From NCBI RefSeq assembly GCF_025574465.1, contig NZ_JAOBPP010000018.1, positions 62,001-126,000 on the forward strand: a stretch of DNA of 64,000 nt, given 5' to 3'. Made by a program: the position numbers and the translations under genes. The notes beneath the pieces were generated by a model, which saw only the letters and a program-made list of their open reading frames with translations, was not told the origin of the DNA and did no database searches. Shown here piece by piece: positions 34,727-42,266 of this stretch. Every line of letters starts with the position of its first letter. Positions within the stretch are counted from its first letter, which is position 1. This DNA comes from Kordiimonas aestuarii (GTDB lineage: Bacteria > Pseudomonadota > Alphaproteobacteria > Sphingomonadales > Kordiimonadaceae).

Positions 34727-34740
34727 TGAAAACGCTTTCA
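34727..34740. promoter_or_regulatory. LacI-type operator upstream of lacI (site C)
   Basis: TGAAAACGCTTTCA is nearly palindromic and fits the LacI/cre-like pattern. It lies 30 bp before the LacI start codon, a fitting place for autoregulation. The rest of 34741-34932 is GC-rich without a clear feature. Confidence 0.65.
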
Positions 34741-34932
34741 TACTAGCGCGTCGGCACGCAATGGCAATATGCGATGATGCCCCCACCTTGCAGCACCGCC
34801 CATTCGCCCCCTAAGCCGAACACTGGCGCGCCCGCCACAGCGGCGCACCCACCACCCGGCTACAGACACAATTGACCCCGGCGCCACACTGTGGCAGCAC
34901 TCGTCAAAGGACATGATGGGAAGGGAAGTTTT

Positions 34933-35520
34933 ATGCCCAAGGTGGGAATGCAGCCAATCCGGCGCCAGCAACTGATTGATGCAACCATTCGCACCATTGC
35001 GCGCGTTGGCTATTCTGAAACCACGGTCAGCAAAATCGCTGCCGAGGCCAGGCTTTCCGTCGGTATTATCTCGCACTATTTTGGCGGCAAACAAAGCCTT
35101 TTGGAAGCCTCCATGGCGCGGCTATTGTTTGAATTGCATGACACCTTCCTGCAGCGTCTCGCTCAGGCCAGTGACCCGCGATCGCGCCTGTCAGCCATTG
35201 TCGCAACCAATTTTGTCGCCGACCAATACCAGCCCGACATCGTTCGGGCCTGGCTGTCCTTCTGGGCGCAGGTGCCGTTTTCGCCGCAACTTCGGCGCCT
35301 GCAACGCATCTACAACAGGCGCCTGCTATCCAATCTTGCCTTTGAACTGCGCGGGCTCGTCCGGCCTGAGGCTGTGAGGGAAGGAGCCGAGGTGCTGGCG
35401 TCCCTGATAGACGGATTCTGGCTCAGGACGACCGTGGGGGACGAGGCACCGGACCTTGATCGCATCCGCGGGCAGGTGGAACACAGCATCAATCTGTATG
35501 TCGCCGCGAACCGTGGTTAG
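34933..35520 (+). CDS. betI: BetI-like TetR-family repressor
   Basis: A 195-residue regulator, the same length as enterobacterial BetI by my recollection. The start MPKVGMQPIRRQQLIDATIRTIARVGYSETTVSKIAAEARLSVGIISHYFGGKQSLLEASM matches BetI nearly position for position, including the GIISHYF recognition helix. Motifs AWLSFWAQ, NRRLLSNL and ASLIDGFWLRTTV in the ligand domain are also BetI-like. I use the ATG at 34933 (AAGGGAAG upstream); 14 extra in-frame residues from 34891 lack homology. BetI represses choline-to-betaine genes and is released by choline. No betA, betB or choline transporter is visible here; instead a TBDR, PhoD and a phosphodiesterase follow, with BetI-type operators. Confidence 0.85.
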   Translation: MPKVGMQPIRRQQLIDATIRTIARVGYSETTVSKIAAEARLSVGIISHYFGGKQSLLEASMARLLFELHDTFLQRLAQASDPRSRLSAIVATNFVADQYQPDIVRAWLSFWAQVPFSPQLRRLQRIYNRRLLSNLAFELRGLVRPEAVREGAEVLASLIDGFWLRTTVGDEAPDLDRIRGQVEHSINLYVAANRG

Positions 35521-35581
35521 GCCCGATCCGCAACGGGGCGTTTCCTGAAAGTCGCGAGTCTCGGTCCCGAGTCTCACTCTC

Positions 35582-35642
35582 CGCACAGATTTGGCGCAAA
35601 AGCGGGTTTTTGCCGCACAGTTCTCGCACAGAGTCCGCACAG
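35582..35642. repeat. CGCACAG direct repeats, three with 11-bp spacing
   Basis: CGCACAG occurs at 35582-35588, 35614-35620, 35625-35631 and 35636-35642. The last three are spaced exactly 11 bp apart. Read on the minus strand they are CTGTGCG-N4-CTGTGCG-N4-CTGTGCG, the geometry of PhoB boxes (CTGTCAT, 11-bp period). Confidence 0.6.
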
Positions 35643-35781
35643 TTTTTGGGAATTGTGCACAGGCGTACGCTCGAATTTCCTCAGCGCAGGCAGAAGTTTA
35701 ACACACGCGCTAAAGTTTTGCCAATCGCTCATAAATCCGTCACCAAACCGTAATGATTACAGGGCATTAAGTCTCCTGCCT

Positions 35782-35811
35782 GCTTTTATTGAATGACTGT
35801 TCAATAAAAGC
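35782..35811. promoter_or_regulatory. BetI-type operator, perfect 12-bp arms
   Basis: GCTTTTATTGAA (35782-35793) and TTCAATAAAAGC (35800-35811) are exact reverse complements around TGACTG. The core ATTGAA-N6-TTCAAT resembles published BetI sites as I remember them. It ends 38 bp before the TBDR start. Confidence 0.82.
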
Positions 35812-35848
35812 TAACATTAATATATATCATTAAACAGGGCGGAGAATT

Positions 35849-38182
35849 ATGACATTTACGACAAAAAAGGTGCTGCTGGGCGCGACCAGTCTTCTAGTCC
35901 TCGCAACCACGGCACAGGCTCAGGAAGCTTCCACATCAGCTGACACCGAAAACATGGATTTCGAGGAAATCATTGTTTCCGCACAGAAAACCACGTTCGC
36001 CAACAACGCGACAGACACCACGATGCTGGACCAGGAACCGGACGCTGCAAGTGTTTTGTCCGTGATCGACAACCTGCCGGGCATCTTTGTCTCGGAAGGT
36101 GGCGCGCTGGGTTCTGACGACTGGTCGACAACGCTGTCGATCCGTGGTTTCACCGTAAGCCTTTCAGAACAACAGGTTGGCATGACCATTGACGGTCTGC
36201 CAAACGGCAACTCCAACTACGGTGGTGGCGCCAAGGCAAACCGCTATATCGACAGCGAAAACCTTTACCGCGCCGAGGTGTCCCAGGGCACGGCGGACAT
36301 CGCTTCCCCGTCCCATGAAGCGCTGGGCGGCACGATCAACTTCGTCACCAGCGCCCCTTATGAGGAACAACGTTTCTGGGCTGGCCTCAGCATCGGCGAG
36401 AATAATTCCCAGCGCTATTTCTTCCGCTATGACACTGGGGAAATCGCACCGGGTACAAGGGCTTACCTCAGTTATTCCAACCAGTCGACCGACGCCTGGA
36501 TTGGTGATGCAGGTGGCGCCACACGCGACCATTTCGCCGCCAAAATCGTTTCCGAGCAGGACGAATGGACCTTCACCGGTCGCCTCTCGTGGGACGACAC
36601 ACATGAGAATAACTTCCAGCGTATTTCCCTCGCGCAGTTCGAAGAAGACCCGGACTGGGACCGTCTGACCGACACCATCACCGGCATCCCGTATGTTGAT
36701 CAGGTTTACCGCCCGGCATGGGGTACCCTGCGTGAAAACTGGTTCGCCTATGTGAAAGCCGAATACAAGGGCGAGGATTTCGATTTCAGCGTGTCACCTT
36801 ATTATCACGACAACGAAGGTCGTGGTGACTGGATACCTCCCTATATGATTGCTGTGGCTGGCGGTGATGAGCAGGCCAACGGCACGATCTTCGGCGGCCC
36901 TGCCGCGGGCTCCTATGTCTATACAGACAGTAACGGTACACCACTTGCCCCCATCGACGGCTGTACCGCAACGCTGAGTTTCCCTTATGGCGGCGGCGCA
37001 CCAGCCAATAACCCGGCATGTTATGAAGCGGGTGCCCGGCCAAACAGCTCCTACCGCCACACGCACTACGGCAAACAGCGCTTCGGTGTTACCGCTGACG
37101 CGGCCTACCGCCTTGGGGACATGAACACGATCCGCGCCGGCATCTGGTGGGAAAACTCGGACCGTAACGAGTACCGAGACTGGCACCGGGTGATTGACCC
37201 GACCGTTGGCATCGAGTTCGACGATATCGCCTACTGGCGTCAGTACGACCGCTCGTTCGAGACTGACACGCTGATGGTCTACGCCGAAGATACGGTCGAA
37301 CTGGATGATTTGACCCTGCGTGGCGGCCTGAAGAAATTCTTCGTTGACCTCACTCGCACCGACAACTTCGGTAATGAGGCAGAGCAAGGCCTGGAGTCAG
37401 ACTCCGACATCCTCTTTACCGCCGGTGCCATCTACAATGTTACCGACAACCTTGAGTTCTTTGCTGGCTTTTCGCAAAACTTCGCCGCCATCAAGGATGG
37501 CGTCATCGAGGGCCGCGCAAGCGAAACCAACCCAAATGTGCCAGACCTTGAGGGTGAAACGGCAGACAACTATGACGTTGGCATCCGCTTTGGCAACAAC
37601 TGGCTGCGCGCGACAGTGACCGGCTACTATGTCAAGTTCAACAACCGTATCACCTTTGTCTCCGCGGGTGACCCGGTTGGTGGCATTGATTATCTGGAAG
37701 AGGGTGAAGGCACCTACCTCAACGTAGGCGGTATCGAATCCAAGGGTATTGAGGCCAGCATTTCCGCTGACTTCGCCGAGCACTGGAATATCTACAGCTC
37801 CTTGACGCTGAACAATTCGGAATACACCGAAACGACAGCAGAAGTCGTTGAAGGCAACAAGGTAGCCCTCGCACCTGAGTTCCAGCTTGTCGGTACCTTG
37901 AGCTACTATAACGAAGGTGTGCGCGCGGGTGTTTCCGCCAAGCATGTGGGCGAGCGCTACGGCGACTTCGCCAACACGCAGGAGCTGCCGTCCTTCACCC
38001 TCGTTGACGCATGGATCGGTTACACGGTTGATGAAAATGTGATCCCGGGCATCCAGACCATTGACGTAAGCCTCAATGTCTCGAACCTGACCAACAAGAA
38101 CTATCTTGGTGGCGGTACGCCGGGCTCCTACTTTATCGGGTCGGACCGTCAGGTTATCGCAAACCTGACGGTGAAGTTCTGA
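35849..38182 (+). CDS. TonB-dependent receptor of the BetI-box locus
   Basis: A 777-residue outer-membrane receptor. Signal peptide MTFTTKKVLLGATSLLVLATTAQAQ, TonB-box region FEEIIVSAQKT, plug (AASVLSVIDNLPGIFVSEGGALGSDDWSTTLSIRGF ... DGLPNGNSNYGGG), barrel, and C-terminal Phe (QVIANLTVKF). GGAGA precedes the ATG. A perfect BetI-type palindrome lies in its promoter region, and a PhoD gene follows after a hairpin. This suggests import of a phosphoester, perhaps choline-containing, but the ligand is an inference from neighbours. Confidence 0.92.
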   Translation: MTFTTKKVLLGATSLLVLATTAQAQEASTSADTENMDFEEIIVSAQKTTFANNATDTTMLDQEPDAASVLSVIDNLPGIFVSEGGALGSDDWSTTLSIRGFTVSLSEQQVGMTIDGLPNGNSNYGGGAKANRYIDSENLYRAEVSQGTADIASPSHEALGGTINFVTSAPYEEQRFWAGLSIGENNSQRYFFRYDTGEIAPGTRAYLSYSNQSTDAWIGDAGGATRDHFAAKIVSEQDEWTFTGRLSWDDTHENNFQRISLAQFEEDPDWDRLTDTITGIPYVDQVYRPAWGTLRENWFAYVKAEYKGEDFDFSVSPYYHDNEGRGDWIPPYMIAVAGGDEQANGTIFGGPAAGSYVYTDSNGTPLAPIDGCTATLSFPYGGGAPANNPACYEAGARPNSSYRHTHYGKQRFGVTADAAYRLGDMNTIRAGIWWENSDRNEYRDWHRVIDPTVGIEFDDIAYWRQYDRSFETDTLMVYAEDTVELDDLTLRGGLKKFFVDLTRTDNFGNEAEQGLESDSDILFTAGAIYNVTDNLEFFAGFSQNFAAIKDGVIEGRASETNPNVPDLEGETADNYDVGIRFGNNWLRATVTGYYVKFNNRITFVSAGDPVGGIDYLEEGEGTYLNVGGIESKGIEASISADFAEHWNIYSSLTLNNSEYTETTAEVVEGNKVALAPEFQLVGTLSYYNEGVRAGVSAKHVGERYGDFANTQELPSFTLVDAWIGYTVDENVIPGIQTIDVSLNVSNLTNKNYLGGGTPGSYFIGSDRQVIANLTVKF

Positions 38183-38198
38183 CATCCAGCAACAGGTT

Positions 38199-38231
38199 GG
38201 CGCCCTTGCCTTCGGGCAGGGGCGCCGCCTT
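38199..38231 (+). terminator. Hairpin attenuator between TBDR and phoD
   Basis: A 12-bp stem (GGCGCCCTTGCC / GGCAGGGGCGCC, one G-U pair) closes a TTCG tetraloop and is followed by GCCTTTT. It sits 16 bp after the TBDR stop and 22 bp before the phoD start. Confidence 0.75.
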
Positions 38232-38252
38232 TTCGCAAACGGGGAGGATAAA

Positions 38253-39350
38253 ATGATAACAAGACGCACAAGCTTGAAACTGATGGGTGCGGCAGCCGGA
38301 GCGGCGGCAATAGCCCCCTTTGACCTTTCGGGCGGTAAAACGGCGGACGCTGATATTGCAGAAAACGGCGTCTCGCGCATTTTGTTCGGCTCCTGCGCCA
38401 ATCAAGACAAACCCCAGCCCATCTGGGAACCGATCAACGCGCTTGATCCCGATCTTTTTATCTTTCTCGGCGACAATATTTATGGCGACACGCGCGACAT
38501 GACTGTGCTGGCCGATAAATATAAAAGGTTTGGCAACATTGAAGGGTTTCGCAGGCTAAAAGAAAAAACGCCGATCATCGCCACGTGGGATGACCATGAT
38601 TATGGCGAGAATGATTCAGGCCGCGAATATCCGCAAAAAGAACGGTCCAAGGAACTGTTTCTTGAGTTCTGGGGCGAAGGCCCCGATAGCACCCGCCGCC
38701 GTGCCGATGACGGCATCTATACATCTTATATGTATGGACCGGCGCAGCAGCGCGTGCAGGTGATCCTGCTGGACCTGAGATGGAACCGCACAGAACTTAC
38801 TCACGTCACGAAAGAAGAATTCCAGCGCCGTGACCAGATGGCCTTCGGCCCATATCTACCATCGACCGAACCCGACGCCACCATGTTGGGCGAAAAGCAG
38901 TGGACATGGCTTGAGGGCGAGCTCAAGAAACCAGCCAAATTGCGCATTATCGGTTCAAGCTTGCAGTTCCTTTCAAGCTTTCCCGGGTGGGAAGCCTGGA
39001 GCCTGTTTCCGAACGAGCGTCAACGCATGATCAGCCTGATCACTAAAACCAGGGCTGAAGGCGTTCTTTTCATCAGCGGCGACACCCACTGGGCTGAGAT
39101 TTCCCGGCAGACCGACCATGTGCCCTACCCACTTTATGACTTCACGTCGAGCGGGCTGACGGAAACCTGGTATAACATGAGCCCAAACGCCTACCGCCTG
39201 CCGGGTTGTATGTTTACCAAAACCAACTTCGGTATTATCGAGATCGACTGGCGTGTGCCCAACCCGCATATCGTGCTGCAGGCGCGGGATGTAACCGGCC
39301 AGCCCGTCTTTGAGAAATCCCTGCTGCTAGGTGACCTTTCTCCGCAGTGA
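38253..39350 (+). CDS. phoD: PhoD-family alkaline phosphatase/phosphodiesterase, Tat-exported
   Basis: A 365-residue metalloenzyme. The twin-arginine signal (TRRTSLKLMGAAAGAAAIAP) fits PhoD export in the folded state. Metal-binding motifs are in order: FGSCANQ, FIFLGDNIYGDTRD, TWDDHDYGENDSG and FISGDTHWAE. PhoD enzymes hydrolyse phosphomonoesters and phosphodiesters with Ca2+/Fe3+ and are usually PhoB-controlled. Here the gene follows a TBDR with BetI-type and Pho-box-like promoter elements. It could release phosphate from the compound the receptor handles. Confidence 0.92.
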   Translation: MITRRTSLKLMGAAAGAAAIAPFDLSGGKTADADIAENGVSRILFGSCANQDKPQPIWEPINALDPDLFIFLGDNIYGDTRDMTVLADKYKRFGNIEGFRRLKEKTPIIATWDDHDYGENDSGREYPQKERSKELFLEFWGEGPDSTRRRADDGIYTSYMYGPAQQRVQVILLDLRWNRTELTHVTKEEFQRRDQMAFGPYLPSTEPDATMLGEKQWTWLEGELKKPAKLRIIGSSLQFLSSFPGWEAWSLFPNERQRMISLITKTRAEGVLFISGDTHWAEISRQTDHVPYPLYDFTSSGLTETWYNMSPNAYRLPGCMFTKTNFGIIEIDWRVPNPHIVLQARDVTGQPVFEKSLLLGDLSPQ

Positions 39351-39381
39351 CGCCTCTGGCAATGACGAGTAGCAGGGGCGG

Positions 39382-39413
39382 GGCGGAGCTACAGGCATGG
39401 GGCTCCGCCTTTT
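39382..39413 (+). terminator. Intrinsic terminator after phoD
   Basis: GGCGGAGC (39382-39389) pairs with GCTCCGCC (39402-39409) across a 12-nt loop, followed by TTTT. It ends the TBDR-phoD operon just before the convergent phosphodiesterase gene. Confidence 0.82.
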
Positions 39414-39422
39414 CTCTTGCTG

Positions 39423-40568
39423 CTACTGCTTTCCCACCATCGGGGCGATTGCCTCGCCCGCCTCAAGCTCCTCATGGCTGTCTTCAAAACGATAGCCAAG
39501 CAGCCTGGCGGCCGTCGCTGCGATCTGGTTTAGCCGCACCGTCGGACCCCCTGACACTTCACCCTGTGCCGGGGTATCTGGCCCAAGCGCCGCCATCCAG
39601 ATCTGGCCATCGCCCTTAAACTCGCTCACCGCCAGCGTACCGTCTTCGCGCGTATAGGGGAACCTACCGTGGTGCTTCCATGCTTCAAGGCTGTCACTAC
39701 CGCGACCATGATCTGTGGTGATGAGAAGAGTGGTTTTCCCTGCATAGCGCGGGTCGGCCTGCAGCCATTGCCACAACTCGGCGATGGCCTTGTCGCTGCG
39801 GCGTGCCGCGCGGATATACTGGTCGTAGAACCCTTCATGGGCGAAATCGTCAGTTTCCCCGAGCGCGATGTAAACAAATTTCATTTTCTGGCTGGCAAGC
39901 GCTGCACGTGCAAAGCCCACTGTAAAAGCGTCAAGCCGTACAGTGTCCCATGGGCTGGGCACCTGCTTCTGCAACCTGTTGAGGAAGGCGACCTCTTGCT
40001 CCTCTCCTTCATAGGCCTCAAAACCCGCGTTTACAGGCACGCCTGCCCGATCCTCATTGATGATGTATGGGAACACATCCCACGAGCCAAAAGCCGCAAC
40101 CTTGCCGTTGTTTTCAGGCATGTCGTTCAGCCATTCCAGAATAGTACGGTTGGGATTGAGTATCTTGTCGTTGCTGGTGATGCGCTTGTCATCGGCGATA
40201 CCGGTCAATATCTCGCTATAGCCGGGGTAGGAAAAGTGGAATGTGTTGCTGATCTCGCCCACGCTGCCTTTATCACGGTTGCCGTATAGCTGTCCTTCAC
40301 GGGCGACCGTATTCCAGAAGAATGGCATGAGCGCGGCCCGCCGCGCCATAGCGTCCGCATGCCAGAAGTCCTGCTTGAAATCAGCATGGTGTTTTTTGTA
40401 GGCGATGAACGCCTCTTGGTCGAAGAAGGCGTTATCAACACCACGAAACACCTCCTGCCAGCGCATGCCATCAATGGTAATGAGAATGACAGTTTCGGTT
40501 TTCTTCTCCGCTGACCACGCGGGATGACCTAACAGCAAGCTTAAAAAGATAGAAGCGATGAGACGCAC
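39423..40568 (-). CDS. Secreted alkaline-phosphatase-superfamily phosphodiesterase (NPP/sulfatase-like)
   Basis: A 381-residue exported enzyme. The GTG at 40568 follows an AGGGAG site and gives a clean signal peptide (MRLIASIFLSLLLGHPAWSA); an ATG at 40616 would add 16 residues. Superfamily metal-site motifs: ITIDGMRWQE (first Asp), NTFHFSYPGYSE around the expected Ser/Thr nucleophile, LGETDDFAHEG (Asp/His) and LLITTDHGRGSD (Asp-His), plus a late His. Relatives include ectonucleotide pyrophosphatase/phosphodiesterases, of which one animal member cleaves choline phosphodiesters. The promoter carries the same operator motif (40673-40692) as the TBDR-phoD operon, tying it to the BetI-like regulator. 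The substrate is inferred, not shown. Confidence 0.85.
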   Translation of the reverse strand: MRLIASIFLSLLLGHPAWSAEKKTETVILITIDGMRWQEVFRGVDNAFFDQEAFIAYKKHHADFKQDFWHADAMARRAALMPFFWNTVAREGQLYGNRDKGSVGEISNTFHFSYPGYSEILTGIADDKRITSNDKILNPNRTILEWLNDMPENNGKVAAFGSWDVFPYIINEDRAGVPVNAGFEAYEGEEQEVAFLNRLQKQVPSPWDTVRLDAFTVGFARAALASQKMKFVYIALGETDDFAHEGFYDQYIRAARRSDKAIAELWQWLQADPRYAGKTTLLITTDHGRGSDSLEAWKHHGRFPYTREDGTLAVSEFKGDGQIWMAALGPDTPAQGEVSGGPTVRLNQIAATAARLLGYRFEDSHEELEAGEAIAPMVGKQ

Positions 40569-40672
40569 AGTATTCTCCCTGACCTTTCCGGCAACAGACT
40601 CGCCGAAGGTTATCAAATTATCTGGTCATACTGTGCTCAAAAGCGATGAAGCTTTTTTGTCAAACCGCGCAA

Positions 40673-40692
40673 TATTGAATGATTATTCAAGA
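40673..40692. promoter_or_regulatory. BetI-type operator, second copy
   Basis: TATTGAATGATTATTCAAGA shares the TATTGAATG-N4-TTCAA pattern with 35787-35806. It lies about 105 bp before the GTG start of the phosphodiesterase gene, just after the XRE gene stop. Confidence 0.7.
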
Positions 40693-40699
40693 AAAAGGC

Positions 40700-41500
40700 T
40701 CACCCGCCAAGTGCTACGCGGGTTTCATCATTCGCAGGGAAAAAAGATTCAATCGCGATTTCAGACAAGGTGACATCAACAGGCGTACCAAACACAGTGA
40801 TGGTGGAGAAAAACGCAAGCTTGCCAGACGGCATGTGCAGTTCAAACGGTACAAACACATCACCGTAGTCGTGATAGTCGTGATGGTCATCCGTGGCCTC
40901 ACTACCTGCGGGATAGGCCCCCAGCTCTTTTGCAAGCTCAGCAAGCGCAGGGTCAGCCGTTACCTCAATCTGGTGCCTGAGCCGATCAAGCAGATGGGAC
41001 TTCCAGTTGCCGAGATTGCCGATATAGGGTGCCAGCCCGCCAGGGTGCAGCGACAGGCGCAACACATTGACCGGTGGCTCCAGTAGCGAAGGCTCGCTCA
41101 GCACCGCAAGAAAGGGGGTGATGGCAGCGTTGGATGCCACCATATTCCAGTGCCGGTCTACCGCAATCGCAGGATACGGCTCGTGCCCCTTCAGGAGCAG
41201 GTCGATGGCTTCCCGTGCAGCCTTCAGCGACGGGTCATCAAGTTCCCGAGCCAGATACATCGGCGCGTAACCGGCAGCAAGCAGCAACGTATTGCGTTCA
41301 CGCAGTGGCACATCAAGGCATTCGGTCAGTCGGATGACCATATCTCGGCTTGGTGCTGACCGGCCCGTTTCAATGAAACTCAGGTGTTTTTGCGAGATCT
41401 CCGCTTCCAGCGCGAAATCAAGCTGGCTCATGCGGCGGCGATTGCGCCATGCCTTCAATTGCCCGCCAAACCGCTGCTGTCTGTTCTCAATCGCGTCCAT
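40700..41500 (-). CDS. XRE-family regulator with MmyB-like ligand domain
   Basis: A 266-residue regulator. N-terminal helix-turn-helix (FGGQLKAWRNRRRMSQLDFALEAEISQKHLSFIETGRSAPSRDMVIRLTECLDVPLRERNTLLLAAGYAP), then the MmyB-type domain (HWNMVASNAAITPFL; VNVLRLSLHPGGLAPYIGNLGNWKSHLLDRLRHQ; FHxP-like FELHMPSGKLAFFSTITVFGTPVDVTLSEIAIESFFPAND). The start at 41500 has GAGGAAG upstream; 41512 is possible. It is divergent from the small membrane protein gene at 41645 and probably regulates it. MmyB domains are thought to bind small ligands such as fatty acids. Confidence 0.9.
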   Translation of the reverse strand: MDAIENRQQRFGGQLKAWRNRRRMSQLDFALEAEISQKHLSFIETGRSAPSRDMVIRLTECLDVPLRERNTLLLAAGYAPMYLARELDDPSLKAAREAIDLLLKGHEPYPAIAVDRHWNMVASNAAITPFLAVLSEPSLLEPPVNVLRLSLHPGGLAPYIGNLGNWKSHLLDRLRHQIEVTADPALAELAKELGAYPAGSEATDDHHDYHDYGDVFVPFELHMPSGKLAFFSTITVFGTPVDVTLSEIAIESFFPANDETRVALGG

Positions 41501-41644
41501 GATCTTCCTCATGCTTGTGACCCGGGGTTTTCTTATACCTCAAGTCGTATCGGGGATTTATTTTGCTTTCAATTACCTCCGAGTTAATCGACAGCGCGCC
41601 TTGTTCGGCCAACCATGGTCGCGTCCAAACAAAAGGAGCTTCCC

Positions 41645-42061
41645 ATGACCAAGACTGCTCATTATTTCCCCCTTCTGAAATATGCCCTTCTCGCCGACGC
41701 TGTCGCAAGCGCCGTAACGGGCCTTCTTCTGGTGTTTGGTGCCAAGGCACTGACCAGCCTCCTCGGCTTGCCCGCCGATCTGCTTTTTTATTGCGGATTG
41801 TTTTTCCTGCCGTGGGCGTTACTCGTGGCTTTTGTGGGTACTCGCCAATATATCAAGGCAGGCGCCGTGTGGCCTATCGCTATTCTGAACCTCCTGTGGG
41901 TGGCTGACAGCTTTGTCCTTCTGGCCAGCATCGACCCTGCCCCGACGGCGCTGGGCACCGCATTCGTGACCTTCCAGGCTGTCGCCGTGCTCGCCTTTGC
42001 TATCGGCCAGATCATTGGCGTGAAACGGCAAAAAACCGACGCTTCTTTCCAGGCGGCGTAA
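41645..42061 (+). CDS. Small four-helix integral membrane protein
   Basis: A 138-residue inner-membrane protein with four hydrophobic spans (LLKYALLADAVASAVTGLLLVFG, LLFYCGLFFLPWALLVAFVG, VWPIAILNLLWVADSFVLLA, GTAFVTFQAVAVLAFAIGQIIG). The ATG at 41645 has an AAGGAG site. No catalytic motif is visible; the layout resembles small membrane proteins often found beside XRE/MmyB regulators. A terminator follows, so it is a single-gene unit. Function unknown. Confidence 0.75.
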   Translation: MTKTAHYFPLLKYALLADAVASAVTGLLLVFGAKALTSLLGLPADLLFYCGLFFLPWALLVAFVGTRQYIKAGAVWPIAILNLLWVADSFVLLASIDPAPTALGTAFVTFQAVAVLAFAIGQIIGVKRQKTDASFQAA

Positions 42062-42077
42062 CCGGGCCATTCACTTT

Positions 42078-42114
42078 AAGCCCCCGCCACGGCCGACGTG
42101 TGCGGGGGTTTATT
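42078..42114 (+). terminator. Intrinsic terminator after the membrane protein gene
   Basis: CCCCCGC (42081-42087) pairs with GCGGGGG (42102-42108); AAG precedes and TTTATT follows, extending the stem with A-T pairs. 42115-42266 holds no gene. Confidence 0.82.
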
Positions 42115-42266
42115 AATGGCCAGGGCCAATACGTAGCTACATGAAATCTTTCTGCGTCCGGATACTTAAGGGTGCGATTTTTATGCGCTCTTAACGCCTC
42201 AACACCCTGCTTCTTCTCCCGCCTTTATGGCAGAAACATTATGCTTCTGCGCCAGAGGAGACCCCA

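Larger units (their letters stand above)
35521..35848. other. Regulatory region between betI-like and TBDR genes (328 bp, no gene)
   Basis: The stretch holds four CGCACAG repeats, a perfect 30-bp dyad (35782-35811) and an AT-rich promoter-like segment before the TBDR start. A CTCGG-TC-CCGAG dyad near 35559 may end the betI-like transcript. No open frame of interest is present. Confidence 0.7.

Noticed and set aside
34933-40568. Osmoprotectant (choline to glycine betaine) synthesis operon
   Set aside because: Only the BetI-like regulator is present; no choline or betaine aldehyde dehydrogenase and no choline transporter can be found in the window.
40639-40656. AAAAGC-N6-GCTTTT as a terminator between the XRE and phosphodiesterase genes
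   Set aside because: The 6-bp A/T-rich stem is too weak to claim; it may be chance in an AT-rich promoter.
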